A DNA stretch of 64,000 nucleotides from JAWPMT01 sp965267435. Its GTDB lineage: Bacteria > Bacteroidota > Bacteroidia > Cytophagales > Cyclobacteriaceae. Of the stretch, positions 1-8,996 are shown piece by piece. A program made the translations under genes and the position numbers. Position 1 is the stretch's first letter. Each line of letters starts with the position of its first letter. Location: the NCBI GenBank assembly GCA_965267435.1, contig OZ253960.1, positions 3,720,001 through 3,784,000 on the forward strand, written 5' to 3'. The notes under the pieces were generated by a model, which was given only the letters and a program-made list of their open reading frames with translations, made no database searches and had not been told where the DNA came from.

Positions 1-1059
1 CTGGAGCAGAAAATCGCGGAATTGGAGAAAACCATCGAAGAGACCGAAAACAAGGGTAGTTACTTACAGAAGGTTCTCCATCTCAAGGGGAGTCTCGAAA
101 CACACGATGCCCTGGGCGACTACGCCGCCCTTGATGATCGCCTGGAAGTCCAGCAAAAAGCGCTGGAAGAGATCATAGCCAAAAACCGCGTAAGAAATAC
201 TGAAATCAAGCATTCACTGATCGCAGAACTCCGAGAGGCAGTTGATGGCCTTAACTGGAAGGAATGTCAAGAAGCCATCATCGACATCAAGGGAAGATGG
301 ATCAAGGTGGGCAATGCCGTCGCCGAAGAGCAACAGCAACTCGACGATACATTCTGGGGAGAGGTTCAAAACTTCTTTGATCGCAAGAGAGCTTTCTTCG
401 AAGACCGCAAGAGGTTGGAGAAGAAACACGAAGATGACTACTGGGCGCTGATCAAAGAGTCACAGCATGTCTGGCGACTTGGTGGCCAAGAGCGATTTGA
501 AAAAGTAAAGGAACTGCAAGAGCGCTGGCGCGAAGTGGGAAATATTCCCTCGTTCAAATACAAAAATCTACTTCAGAAGTTTCAACGCAACCTGAAGCAA
601 TCAGGCCCAAGACTCCGGCCTGACGATCAGTTGAAGCAGATACAAAATGAGCTTCTTCAGATCCAGCAGGGAAACAAGCCTTTTGACCGGGCGCGCGCGG
701 ATGAAATCCGCAAAGCACTTTTTTCCATCAAGCCGCGGGACCCCAAGACCGATCAGAGGAAGCGGGATTGTGTCGATCTTCTGCAGCTACTCTCTGAGAT
801 GGACTTCGTGCAAAACCTCTGTGAGAAGCGATTCCAGGATTATCATGAAAAGAATGTGCTTGAGCAGAACGCGTTGCATGTGAAAGTTCTCAAGGAACTG
901 GTCGCTCGAGACGAAGAAGACCTTCGCACATTCGAAGATAATGCGGGGAATTTCTCTGCAAGTGACGACAATGGCAATCATATGGTCAATCGCAAGCTGG
1001 CTCAGCAGCGAAACAAAATCAAGGTAAAACAGCGTTTGATCAGCATTCTAGGCGGATAA
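1..1059 (+). CDS. DUF349 domain protein (5' end outside window)
   Basis: The frame is open from the first base, so the visible 352 codons are the C-terminal part of a longer protein. The sequence is highly charged and helical, with repeated W-x2-V-G / R-W-x2-V-G elements (for example near 'RWIKVGNAV' and 'RWREVGNIP') spaced about 80 residues apart. That is the DUF349 repeat, typical of Bacteroidota proteins of 600-700 residues carrying several copies. Its function is unknown; a cytoplasmic, coiled-coil role is likely because no membrane or signal segment is seen. The TTG at 22 is not a credible start because the frame continues upstream of it. Confidence 0.85.
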   Translation: MEQKIAELEKTIEETENKGSYLQKVLHLKGSLETHDALGDYAALDDRLEVQQKALEEIIAKNRVRNTEIKHSLIAELREAVDGLNWKECQEAIIDIKGRWIKVGNAVAEEQQQLDDTFWGEVQNFFDRKRAFFEDRKRLEKKHEDDYWALIKESQHVWRLGGQERFEKVKELQERWREVGNIPSFKYKNLLQKFQRNLKQSGPRLRPDDQLKQIQNELLQIQQGNKPFDRARADEIRKALFSIKPRDPKTDQRKRDCVDLLQLLSEMDFVQNLCEKRFQDYHEKNVLEQNALHVKVLKELVARDEEDLRTFEDNAGNFSASDDNGNHMVNRKLAQQRNKIKVKQRLISILGG

Positions 1060-1156
1060 TTACACCTTCACTCCTTCTTTATCGTCGTTGACGCAAACCT
1101 TCTTTCAAGAAATTCGAATAACCAACTAATTTAGATAGGCGCATTTTTTGAATTCG

Positions 1157-1186
1157 TTTGTTTTCTTGTCAGAAAATGTACTTTTG
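1157..1186 (+). promoter_or_regulatory. Bacteroidota-type promoter for the DUF2795 gene
   Basis: TTTG at 1157-1160 and TACTTTTG (TAnnTTTG) at 1179-1186 are separated by 18 bases, matching the -33/-7 promoter pattern of Bacteroidota. The predicted transcript would start near 1193, about 30 bases before the ATG. Confidence 0.75.
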
Positions 1187-1222
1187 CGCCATTATTCAGA
1201 ATAACCATAAAGGTTTTGTGAT

Positions 1223-1444
1223 ATGTACTGGACACTAGAATTAGCATCGTATCTCGAGGACGCCCCGTGGCCCGCATCGAAAGATGAGTTGATAGATTAT
1301 TCGATACGATCAGGAGCACCGTTGGAGGTAGTGGAGAATCTGCAGGAGTTGGAGGACGATGGACAGCCGTATGAGAACATCGAAGAGATATGGCCTGACT
1401 ACCCGACGAAAGAAGATTTCTTTTTTAACGAAGACGAGTATTAA
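1223..1444 (+). CDS. DUF2795 family small acidic protein
   Basis: A 73-residue acidic protein starting MYWTLELASYLEDAPWP and ending in a run of F, E and D. It matches the short, very conserved DUF2795 family that is near universal in Bacteroidota (family recognition from memory). It has no signal peptide or membrane segment, so it is cytoplasmic; function unknown. It stands alone behind its own promoter and converges with ispD, whose stop lies a few bases beyond this stop. Confidence 0.9.
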   Translation: MYWTLELASYLEDAPWPASKDELIDYSIRSGAPLEVVENLQELEDDGQPYENIEEIWPDYPTKEDFFFNEDEY

Positions 1445-1448
1445 GCTC

Positions 1449-2117
1449 TCACTTGATCATCACCTCCGCGGTCAGTAAGTCCTCGGGGGTGGTTATTTTT
1501 ATGTTCCTATAGCTCCCCGGCACGAGGGAGATGGCATGGCCTGCACGTTCGAAGACGCTGGCATCATCAGTAAATTCCGGAATTTCTTGCTGCTTGTAAG
1601 CTTCCTTGAGAAGCGCTATTAAAAATGTCTGTGGCGTTTGCACAGATCTATACAGCGCCCTCGGCACAGATACCGAACTGTCCTCATCCACTTTTCTCAA
1701 CGACTCCTTTACTTCCGTCACCAGCACCCCGGACCCCTCCTTCTTTGCAAGCTCAAAGGTCGATTGGATATCAGATGGGTCCACCAGAGGTCTCACCGCG
1801 TCGTGCACAGCCACACAACCTTCATCGCCGATCATACCCAGCCCTCGGTGTACTGATTGGAAGCGTGTAGCGCCACCCGTGCAGAATTGAAAACTGGCCT
1901 CAAGCCCGGGAAAGTAGTCTGAAATAATCGCTTGGCCTGTTGCTTTGTGATCCGCCGGCAAGACGATCACAATGCTGATTGCAGGATTGTAATCCAAGAA
2001 GGCACGAACTGTGTGCACGATGACTGGCACCCCCTTCAGCTGGAGGAATTGCTTCGGAGTATCCGATTGCATACGACTGCCCTTGCCTCCGGCCACCAGG
2101 ATCGCATATTCCTTCAT
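1449..2117 (-). CDS. ispD: 2-C-methyl-D-erythritol 4-phosphate cytidylyltransferase
   Basis: IspD joins CTP and MEP to form CDP-methylerythritol in the MEP isoprenoid pathway. The 222-residue product has the N-terminal nucleotide-binding loop AGGKGSRM (residues 9-16) with a following lysine in DTPKQF, the central VHDAVRPLV metal/nucleotide motif, and TDDASVFE in the last third, all diagnostic of IspD. Length is slightly short of the usual 225-235 but complete. It lies 13 bases downstream of queA on the same strand and is probably cotranscribed with it. Confidence 0.95.
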   Translation of the reverse strand: MKEYAILVAGGKGSRMQSDTPKQFLQLKGVPVIVHTVRAFLDYNPAISIVIVLPADHKATGQAIISDYFPGLEASFQFCTGGATRFQSVHRGLGMIGDEGCVAVHDAVRPLVDPSDIQSTFELAKKEGSGVLVTEVKESLRKVDEDSSVSVPRALYRSVQTPQTFLIALLKEAYKQQEIPEFTDDASVFERAGHAISLVPGSYRNIKITTPEDLLTAEVMIK

Positions 2118-2130
2118 GGGCGAGGGGGTC

Positions 2131-3177
2131 TCAGAGAATCAGCATCGCATCCCCGTAGGTGAAGAAGCGATAGTTTTCCTTGATCGCCGTTTGGTAGGCC
2201 TCCTTTATGAGGTCATACCCTCCGAAAGCACTGGCCATCATCAATAGCGTAGACTCAGGGAGGTGGAAATTGGTGATTAGCGAGTTGCAGATCTTGAATT
2301 CGTAAGGTGGGAAGATGAACTTGTCTGTCCAGCCACTGTTGGCCTTCAAGCGGCCGCCAGCTGACACCGATGACTCCAGTGATCTCATCACCGTCGTACC
2401 TACAGCGCACACCTTCTTCTTGCTGTCAAGCGACTGATTGACTCTATCTGCAGTGGCCTCAGGTACCTGGAAGTTCTCTGAGTCCATTTTGTGCTTTGTC
2501 AAGTCTTCCACGTCAACAGGCCTGAAAGTCCCAAGACCCACATGCAAAGTGATCGGATGGATGTCTACTCCCACAATTTCCAGTCGCTTCATCACCTGCC
2601 TCGTAAAGTGCAGCCCCGCAGTTGGTGCCGCTACGGCCCCTACATTCTTGGCGTAGATGGTCTGGAACCAGTCCCTGTCCTCAGGCTCAGCACTTCGCAT
2701 GATCTCCTTCGGAAGGGGCGTTTCGCCTAGCCGATCGATCATTTGATAAAACTCCTCCTCGGTACCATCGAAAAGGAATCGGATCGTACGACCGCGACTG
2801 GTAGTATTGTCGATGACTTCTGCGACCAATTCTCCGTCTCCGAAGTACAGCTTATTGCCGACACGGATCTTTCTCGCCGGGTCCACCAGCACATCCCAGA
2901 GATGCATGTCCTTGTTTAACTCACGGAGTAGGAACACCTCGATCTTCGCACCCGTCTTCTCTTTGTTTCCATAGAGCCGAGCAGGGAACACTTTGGTGTC
3001 ATTGATGATCATCACATCACCCTCATCAAAGTAGTCGACAACATCCTTGAACATCTTGTGCTCAAACTCGCCTGTATCCCGATGCACCACCATCAGGCGG
3101 GACTCATCTCGGTTTTCAGTTGGATACAAGGCAATGTGGCTCGAAGGAAGTTCAAACTTGAATTCGGACAGCTTCAT
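2131..3177 (-). CDS. queA: S-adenosylmethionine:tRNA ribosyltransferase-isomerase
   Basis: QueA transfers and isomerises the ribosyl group of S-adenosylmethionine onto 7-aminomethyl-7-deazaguanine in tRNA to make epoxyqueuosine. The 348-residue product shows the family pattern: an N-terminal LPxxxIAxxP-like segment, DVMIINDTKVFPARL, AAPTAGLHFT in the centre and TNFHLPxSTLLMMxxAF near the C terminus. Length is normal. It is the first gene of a likely queA-ispD unit, read from a -7-like element about 50 bases upstream. Confidence 0.96.
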   Translation of the reverse strand: MKLSEFKFELPSSHIALYPTENRDESRLMVVHRDTGEFEHKMFKDVVDYFDEGDVMIINDTKVFPARLYGNKEKTGAKIEVFLLRELNKDMHLWDVLVDPARKIRVGNKLYFGDGELVAEVIDNTTSRGRTIRFLFDGTEEEFYQMIDRLGETPLPKEIMRSAEPEDRDWFQTIYAKNVGAVAAPTAGLHFTRQVMKRLEIVGVDIHPITLHVGLGTFRPVDVEDLTKHKMDSENFQVPEATADRVNQSLDSKKKVCAVGTTVMRSLESSVSAGGRLKANSGWTDKFIFPPYEFKICNSLITNFHLPESTLLMMASAFGGYDLIKEAYQTAIKENYRFFTYGDAMLIL

Positions 3178-3226
3178 ATTTCGGTACTAGGGAATAGTGT
3201 AAAGAGTCGCAAAAGAAATTAGTGCG

Positions 3227-3234
3227 CAAAGTTA
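3227..3234 (-). promoter_or_regulatory. -7 element (TAACTTTG) upstream of queA
   Basis: Read on the minus strand this is TAACTTTG, a perfect TAnnTTTG. No good TTTG lies at the expected -33 position. The predicted start is near 3220, giving a leader of about 40 bases. Confidence 0.5.
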
Positions 3235-3288
3235 GCAAATTGTTTTATTTTGAGGTTCCGAAATTGTGGGTTTACCAGACCTCTGAAA

Positions 3289-4533
3289 ATGATCGTTTTT
3301 AGGCTAATATTCGAGAGTTTGATCTTCGCGCTACAGGCGTTGAAATCCAATCTTCTACGCACCACACTCTCTCTGTTGGGGGTCACAATAGGGATCTTCG
3401 CGATCATCAGTGTCTTCACACTGGTAGACTCGCTCGAGCGTAGCATCAACGACAGCCTGAGTTTCCTGGGGCGTACCAATTTGGACATCCGGCGTTTCCC
3501 TTTTGACTTTAGTGGCAACATGCCCTGGTGGGATTATTGGAAAAGGCCATATACCAATCTGAGGGAATATGAGTTCCTCCGCGATAATCTCGATAACATT
3601 GATGGCATCACGATAATGACCGCCACCAATACCATTGCCAAGCACAAAAGCAGTAGTAGCAATGGTATACGATTAATGGGCGTGTCTTATGGCTTCAGCG
3701 ATGTCTACAACGACTTTCCAGGCCTGGAGGGTCGCTATTTTACACCCGAAGAATCTCAAGCAGGGACAACTGTCGCCATCATTGGCAATAGGTCGAGGAC
3801 AGAGCTCTTTGGTTCGCGTTCTGCGCTTGGGCAGACAATCAAGTTAAAAGGCCGGAAGTTCACGGTTATTGGTGTGGTGCCAGAGCAGGGTGCGGGGCTC
3901 TTTGGTGATACCAGCAAGGACGAAAACATATGGATCCCCTTTAAGGCGTTTCAGCAGATTTACTATGTTGGCAAGGGCGGTGTCGAGCCCGTAATTACTA
4001 TCAAAGGAAAAGAGACCGGTGAACCGTTGCTCGAATTGGAGTACCAGATCCGGGGACTGGTGAGAAAGGTTCGAGGTTTGAAACCCAAGCAAGATGACAC
4101 CTTCGCGGTCGCCCGTCAGGAGGCCATCCTCAATAGCATCGGAAGTTTCTTCGATGTACTGACCATTGGTGGTTGGTTAATCGGTGGTTTCTCAATACTC
4201 ATTGGCGGTTTTGGCATTGCCAATATCATGTTTGTATCAGTCAGGGAACGCACCAACATTATCGGCATTCAAAAAGCCCTTGGTGCCAAGAACTACTTTG
4301 TGCTGCTCCAATTCCTGTTCGAAGCCATTTTTCTGTCGCTGATCGGCGGTGGTTTTGGGCTCTTCCTCGTCTACCTCATCACATTCGTTCCCTTAGGATC
4401 ACTGGACATGCAGATGTCCCTACAGAACATGGCCATGGGAGTTCTGGTCGCCAGCGCGGTCGGGACCGTATCAGGGATCGTACCTGCCGCCATAGCGTCC
4501 AGGATGGATCCAGTGGAAGCAATAAGGGCTTAA
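3289..4533 (+). CDS. MacB/FtsX-type ABC transporter permease
   Basis: A 414-residue permease with the layout of MacB/LolC-type exporters: one N-terminal membrane helix (LLRTTLSLLGVTIGIFAIISVF), a periplasmic core with the typical 'AIIGNRSRTELFG' and 'FTVIGVV' segments, then three C-terminal helices after 'IGGWLIGGFSILIGGFGIANIMFVSVRERTNIIGIQKALGAK'. These proteins pull substrates out of the inner membrane or periplasm using a partner ATPase. No ATPase is adjacent here; the nearest in the window is at about 41 kb. The ATG at 3289 is chosen over an upstream TTG because the first helix then sits at the usual distance from the start. Confidence 0.9.
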   Translation: MIVFRLIFESLIFALQALKSNLLRTTLSLLGVTIGIFAIISVFTLVDSLERSINDSLSFLGRTNLDIRRFPFDFSGNMPWWDYWKRPYTNLREYEFLRDNLDNIDGITIMTATNTIAKHKSSSSNGIRLMGVSYGFSDVYNDFPGLEGRYFTPEESQAGTTVAIIGNRSRTELFGSRSALGQTIKLKGRKFTVIGVVPEQGAGLFGDTSKDENIWIPFKAFQQIYYVGKGGVEPVITIKGKETGEPLLELEYQIRGLVRKVRGLKPKQDDTFAVARQEAILNSIGSFFDVLTIGGWLIGGFSILIGGFGIANIMFVSVRERTNIIGIQKALGAKNYFVLLQFLFEAIFLSLIGGGFGLFLVYLITFVPLGSLDMQMSLQNMAMGVLVASAVGTVSGIVPAAIASRMDPVEAIRA

Positions 4534-4542
4534 GCGGACTCC

Positions 4543-5553
4543 TTAGGCCTCGACCTCTACGCCGTTGATTTTGTCTTTGATTCTTTGCTCGAGCTCATCC
4601 ATCAGCTCGGGATTGTCTTCGATGAGCTGCTTCACGGCGTCTCTGCCCTGACCCAACTTGTCTCCATTGTAAGAGAACCAGGAGCCTGATTTCTGGACGA
4701 TATCCAGCTCCACCCCAAGGTCCAGCACTTCCCCGGACTTACTAATGCCTTTGCCGTACATGATGTCAAACTCAATGACTTTGAACGGGGGAGCTACTTT
4801 GTTCTTGACCACCTTCACACGGGTGCGGTTGCCCAGAATGTTATCTGCAGATTCTTTGATCTGACCGATTCTGCGAATGTCAAGACGTACCGAGGCGTAG
4901 AATTTCAAAGCATTTCCACCCGTGGTGGTCTCAGGGTTGCCAAACATCACACCGATCTTCTCACGAAGCTGGTTGATAAAAATGCAAGAACAGCCGGTTT
5001 TGTTGATGGAGCCAGTCAGCTTTCTGAGCGCCTGAGACATCAATCGTGCCTGCAGTCCCATCTTGCTTTCCCCCATCTCACCTTCCAATTCACCGCGTGG
5101 GACCAAGGCTGCCACAGAGTCGATCACGATGATATCAATCGCACCAGAACGGATAAGATGCTCAGCAATTTCCAGAGCTTGCTCCCCATTGTCAGGTTGG
5201 GAGATGAGCAAATTCTCAGTATCGATTCCCAACTTCTCAGCGTAGGACTTATCGAAGGCATGCTCAGCGTCAATGAAAGCTGCCAGGCCTCCCTTCTTCT
5301 GTGCTTCAGCTATGCAATGCATGGCCAAAGTAGTCTTACCTGATGATTCAGGACCGTACACTTCAATGATTCGTCCCCGGGGTATCCCACCCACACCAAG
5401 TGCCATATCAAGACCGAGAGATCCTGTAGATATAACGGGGATGTCGAGGATCTTCTCATCGCTGAGCTTCATGATTGTCCCCTTACCATAGGTCTTTTCG
5501 AGCTTCTCTATGGTTATCTGTAGTGCTTTGAGTTTTTCGTTGTTATCAGCCAT
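4543..5553 (-). CDS. recA: Recombinase RecA
   Basis: RecA forms ATP-dependent filaments on single-stranded DNA for homologous recombination and repair. The 336-residue product has Walker A GPESSGKT at residues 67-74, the Walker B region IDIIVIDSVAALVP, the loop GNPETTTGGNALKFYASVRLDIRR and the usual acidic tail. Length is at the short end of the family but complete. It converges with the upstream permease (stops 10 bases apart). A pair of AT-rich dyads lies about 110-150 bases before the start codon. Confidence 0.98.
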   Translation of the reverse strand: MADNNEKLKALQITIEKLEKTYGKGTIMKLSDEKILDIPVISTGSLGLDMALGVGGIPRGRIIEVYGPESSGKTTLAMHCIAEAQKKGGLAAFIDAEHAFDKSYAEKLGIDTENLLISQPDNGEQALEIAEHLIRSGAIDIIVIDSVAALVPRGELEGEMGESKMGLQARLMSQALRKLTGSINKTGCSCIFINQLREKIGVMFGNPETTTGGNALKFYASVRLDIRRIGQIKESADNILGNRTRVKVVKNKVAPPFKVIEFDIMYGKGISKSGEVLDLGVELDIVQKSGSWFSYNGDKLGQGRDAVKQLIEDNPELMDELEQRIKDKINGVEVEA

Positions 5554-5664
5554 GCTACTAGAGTTCCTTTATTGATGTTTGGTCCGCAGAAATTGGAAGC
5601 ACGAATTTAGGCAAATTGCGCGCTTTCGTTTTAAGACCAACCCAATAGCAAAGCTAAGGTTTTT

Positions 5665-5701
5665 TACTAATTATAGTAGTTTATGTACTAATTATATTAG
5701 T
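5665..5701. repeat. Two tandem dyads TACTAATTATAnTAGT, 21 bp apart
   Basis: Copies at 5665-5680 and 5686-5701 differ at one position and are spaced exactly 21 bp, two helical turns. The second contains a perfect dyad, ACTAAT-TAT-ATTAGT (5687-5701). They lie upstream of recA and directly behind the stop of the next gene, so they could be an operator for recA; this role is inferred. Confidence 0.6.
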
Positions 5702-5703
5702 AA

Positions 5704-6141
5704 TTAGGTTTGATCGGAATGTGACTTCGGTGGATATTTCAGTTCCTTTTCCTTCTGTAGCAGATAAATCAACCAGACACCCAATGCTGTCCCAATGGGA
5801 AATCTAAAGAGCAGCAAGACACCCGGCACCCACGCCAGTCGCTTCGCCCAGTCCTTCTCATTGACCAGGCCAACGCCGGTGATGATGAAGAGTACAGATG
5901 CCAGGAAATAAAAACCTGGAATGATGAAGAGCCAATTCCATGGGGCGCCGTGGAAGAAAGGCCAATAATCATGATGATGATAATCCCAGTGGCGCGGGAA
6001 GGAATCATAGAACCAGTCAGACATCCACAGGAAGTTGAAGGCACCCCAGGAAAACACGGATACAGGAATGGCCAAAATGCCTAAAATGACAAGAATTTTC
6101 CCGGCGATCGTTAAGTGGTACTGTGTGTTATCAACTTTCAT
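5704..6141 (-). CDS. Small integral membrane protein, histidine/tryptophan-rich loop
   Basis: I do not recognise this 145-residue protein. It has three or four hydrophobic segments (residues about 12-40, 65-90 and 105-130). The loop between the first two is rich in W, Y, H and D, including RHWDYHHHDYW, which could bind a metal or simply sit at the membrane interface. The C terminus is charged and presumably cytoplasmic. It is read toward recA but is separated from it by about 150 bases. Confidence 0.7.
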   Translation of the reverse strand: MKVDNTQYHLTIAGKILVILGILAIPVSVFSWGAFNFLWMSDWFYDSFPRHWDYHHHDYWPFFHGAPWNWLFIIPGFYFLASVLFIITGVGLVNEKDWAKRLAWVPGVLLLFRFPIGTALGVWLIYLLQKEKELKYPPKSHSDQT

Positions 6142-6421
6142 GAGATTGGTGACTTTGGTACATGAAGGTAATATCCATTACTATGTATTACAAGGTAACT
6201 TACGATATTCAGTAGGAAAGGTTTTCTGATTCGAATGATTATTACCCATGTGTTAATTGAATCTTAAAAAAAGAAGAACTAGACCGCTCTATTGTCTCAC
6301 AGCCGGCGAGCCTCTTTATGGGAGGTTGCAGAAATTTCAATTACATGGTAAGTTGCCTTTGATTTCGTTTGTTGTGTCTTGAAAAGGCTACGAGAGCGAC
6401 CCGGTAAATAACCAAACTAAC

Positions 6422-7108
6422 ATGGGAAAGAACAATCAAAAGGTGCTGGTGGTAGATGATGAAGCCGACATTCTTGAATTGTTGAAATACAACCTCTCCA
6501 AGGAAGGATATGATGTAAAGACGGCGCTGGATGGTATCAAAGCTTTGGAGATCGCCAAAACGTTCATGCCCGACTTGATTCTGCTGGACATCATGATGCC
6601 CAAACAAGACGGAGTAGAAACGTGCCGTCAGATACGCGAAATTCCAGAGTTGTCTAACGTCTTTGTGATCTTCCTCACCGCACGATCTGAAGAGTACTCA
6701 GAAGTAGCAGCCTTTGATATGGGCGCCGACGATTACATTACCAAGCCCATCAAGCCACGGGCGCTGATGAGCCGGATCAATGCCATGTTCCGCAGAGAGT
6801 CGAAGAAAAAGAAGGACTCACAAAAGATAATGGCCGGAGATCTCGAAGTAGATCGTTCCAGCTACACCGTGGTACTAAGCGACGAAAAGATCAATCTCCC
6901 CAAGAAGGAATTTGAGCTCCTCTATTTCCTGGCACAAAACCCGGGCAAGGTATTTAGCCGAGACGATCTGCTCAAGAACATCTGGGGTACCGACGTCTAC
7001 GTACTGGCCCGCACGGTGGACGTCCACATACGTAAGGTTCGAGAGAAGATCGGCGACGGTTACATCTCGACGGTGAAAGGTGTCGGATACAAGTTCGACG
7101 CCAATTAA
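6422..7108 (+). CDS. PhoB/OmpR-family response regulator
   Basis: A 228-residue two-domain regulator. The receiver domain has the acidic pair D12-D13, the phosphoacceptor D56 in LILLDIMMP and the conserved lysine in DDYITKPIKP. The C-terminal winged-helix domain has LPKKEFELLYFLAQNPGKVFSRDDLL and ends RTVDVHIRKVREKIG..VKGVGYKF, as in PhoB/OmpR proteins. The sensor kinase starts 19 bases downstream and the two are evidently one system. The arrangement and kinase type resemble PhoBR, but no phosphate genes are nearby, so the signal is not assigned. Confidence 0.93.
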   Translation: MGKNNQKVLVVDDEADILELLKYNLSKEGYDVKTALDGIKALEIAKTFMPDLILLDIMMPKQDGVETCRQIREIPELSNVFVIFLTARSEEYSEVAAFDMGADDYITKPIKPRALMSRINAMFRRESKKKKDSQKIMAGDLEVDRSSYTVVLSDEKINLPKKEFELLYFLAQNPGKVFSRDDLLKNIWGTDVYVLARTVDVHIRKVREKIGDGYISTVKGVGYKFDAN

Positions 7109-7127
7109 GATGTAACTTGCCCCTCTT

Positions 7128-8195
7128 ATGATGCTCAATTCCCGGGGCCTGGGACTGCTTTTGGCAGTGTGTATCGGCGTGATCACGGCCGCGTTCCTGT
7201 CTCTACTCCCTTCTGTCACCGATACAGCACTGTTTGTTGCATTTGGGCTTTCTTTCTCTTCCTCGTATATCCTCATGCGACTGGTGCTGGAATTCCTGTT
7301 TTTCAAGGAGATCAACAGCATCTACGAAGCACTAGAAAAAATACAGAATGAAGATTTTTCGACAATCTCGAAGCAGTCCGCGAACTCCTTAAGCCCACTC
7401 AAGTTGATCAATCGTGAGATTCGCTCCTACGTCGAGAACAAACAGCAAGAGATCGACGAACTCCGCAAGATGGAAACCTTCCGACGGGAGTTCATTGCCG
7501 ATGTCTCACACGAACTGAAGACTCCCATTTTTGCCGCTCAGGGATTTGTGCACACACTGCTCGATGGAGCTGTCGAAGACAAAAAGGTGCGCAACAAGTT
7601 CCTCAAAAAGGCCGCAAAGTCCCTGGATGGTTTGGATATCCTCGTCCAGGACCTACTGACCATCTCCCAAATGGAGACGGGCGACATCAAGATGCATTAT
7701 GAGCATTTCGACATCGTAGACCTCACAAGGGATGTGTTCGATCAGGTGGAACGAAAAGCGGAGAAGAAGGAGATCGAATTAAAGTTGGAGAGCCCGTCAG
7801 ATTCCATCTACGTCTATGCAGACTATCAGCGTATCTATCAAGTGCTGTCCAACCTGATCATGAACGGCATCAAGTACACCCGAAAAGAAGGATGGGTTAA
7901 GGTGATATTCACCGTGGATGGGGAAGATGTCACGACCACGATTGAAGACAATGGCAGGGGCATTCCGAAGGAGCATCTTGGGCGGATCTTCGAGCGATTT
8001 TATCGCGTGGAAAAGAGTCGATCGAAAGAAAAAGGAGGCAGTGGCCTGGGTCTGTCAATCGTGAAGCACATCATGGAAGGACACAAATCCAAAATCGAGG
8101 TCAGCAGTGAGTATCGCGTCGGGTCGAAATTTTGGTTCAAACTAAAAGTTGGTGAAAAAGTCGATAGAAGGGATTGGGAAGATGAAGAAGACTAA
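7128..8195 (+). CDS. Sensor histidine kinase (PhoR-like)
   Basis: A 355-residue membrane kinase and partner of the regulator just upstream. Two adjacent helices (residues about 8-28 and 34-56) leave almost no periplasmic loop, so it likely senses within the membrane or through partners. HisKA follows with H128 in DVSHELKTPIF, then the N box (NLIMNGIKYT), the G1 box (EDNGRGIP), the F box (RIFERFYRVEKSRSKEKGGSGLGLSIVKHI) and a complete ATPase domain. No PAS domain is seen. Its 3' end overlaps the pseudouridine synthase gene by 14 bases. Confidence 0.93.
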   Translation: MMLNSRGLGLLLAVCIGVITAAFLSLLPSVTDTALFVAFGLSFSSSYILMRLVLEFLFFKEINSIYEALEKIQNEDFSTISKQSANSLSPLKLINREIRSYVENKQQEIDELRKMETFRREFIADVSHELKTPIFAAQGFVHTLLDGAVEDKKVRNKFLKKAAKSLDGLDILVQDLLTISQMETGDIKMHYEHFDIVDLTRDVFDQVERKAEKKEIELKLESPSDSIYVYADYQRIYQVLSNLIMNGIKYTRKEGWVKVIFTVDGEDVTTTIEDNGRGIPKEHLGRIFERFYRVEKSRSKEKGGSGLGLSIVKHIMEGHKSKIEVSSEYRVGSKFWFKLKVGEKVDRRDWEDEED

Positions 8196-8910
8196 CCCGC
8201 TAAAAGGTATCCGCTTTGATGACCTCATCGTCCACGAAGACGGGGACCTTATTGTTATCAATAAGCCTCCGCACGTGGCTACATTGGAAGATCGCCGAGA
8301 CCCGACGAACATTCTGGCCATGGCCAAAGCGTACGATCCCAACGCACAGGTTTGCCATCGGCTTGACAAAGAGACTTCCGGCTTGCTGGTAATCGCACGG
8401 AACCAGGATGCTTATAGGTTTTTTTCACGAAAGCTGGAAGCACGGGAGGTCCACAAACTTTATCATGCATTGATCGCCGGTCGGGTAGAGTTGGATGAAC
8501 AGGAAGTGGATGCCCCCATTTACACTACCTCCAATCGCTCGAGAGTGGACTACAGGGAGGGCAAACCATCCATCACCCTGGTCTCCACGCTCCAGATATA
8601 CAAAGCCCACACACTGATCGCCTGCATGCCATTCACAGGAAGGATGCATCAGATCCGCGTCCACCTCGCCCACATCGGCCACCCGCTGGTCGGCGATGAA
8701 ATGTACGGTGGACCCAAAATCTATCTTTCAGAAATCAAGCGCAACTTTAAGATCGGCAAGTTCGATACCGAGCAACCATTGATTTCGAGGATGGCTCTTC
8801 ATGCTCAGGGGCTCGCTTTTGAGACAATTTCGGGTGAAGAGTTGAAACTTCAAGCACCTTACCCTAAGGATTTTGCAGCTGCTGTCAATCAACTGGGCAA
8901 AAACAAATAG
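8182..8910 (+). CDS. RluA-family RNA pseudouridine synthase
   Basis: This enzyme converts specific uridines in rRNA or tRNA to pseudouridine. The 242-residue product has the family signature HRLDKETSGLL with catalytic D62, VINKPPHVAT before it, and the C-terminal TGRMHQIRVHLAHIGHPLVGDEMYG. There is no N-terminal S4 domain, so it belongs to the short RluA/RluC-like group, and the target site cannot be read from sequence. The ATG at 8182 is preferred over a GTG 33 bases upstream. It overlaps the end of the kinase gene, suggesting translational coupling. Confidence 0.9.
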   Translation: MKKTNPLKGIRFDDLIVHEDGDLIVINKPPHVATLEDRRDPTNILAMAKAYDPNAQVCHRLDKETSGLLVIARNQDAYRFFSRKLEAREVHKLYHALIAGRVELDEQEVDAPIYTTSNRSRVDYREGKPSITLVSTLQIYKAHTLIACMPFTGRMHQIRVHLAHIGHPLVGDEMYGGPKIYLSEIKRNFKIGKFDTEQPLISRMALHAQGLAFETISGEELKLQAPYPKDFAAAVNQLGKNK

Positions 8911-8996
8911 TGGGTATTGGTTTTCAAAATTTAAACTTCTATTTTTGTGTCCCTTTTTCAGGAGGGTCTTGAAGGAGGTATGTAAAGTACTGTATT

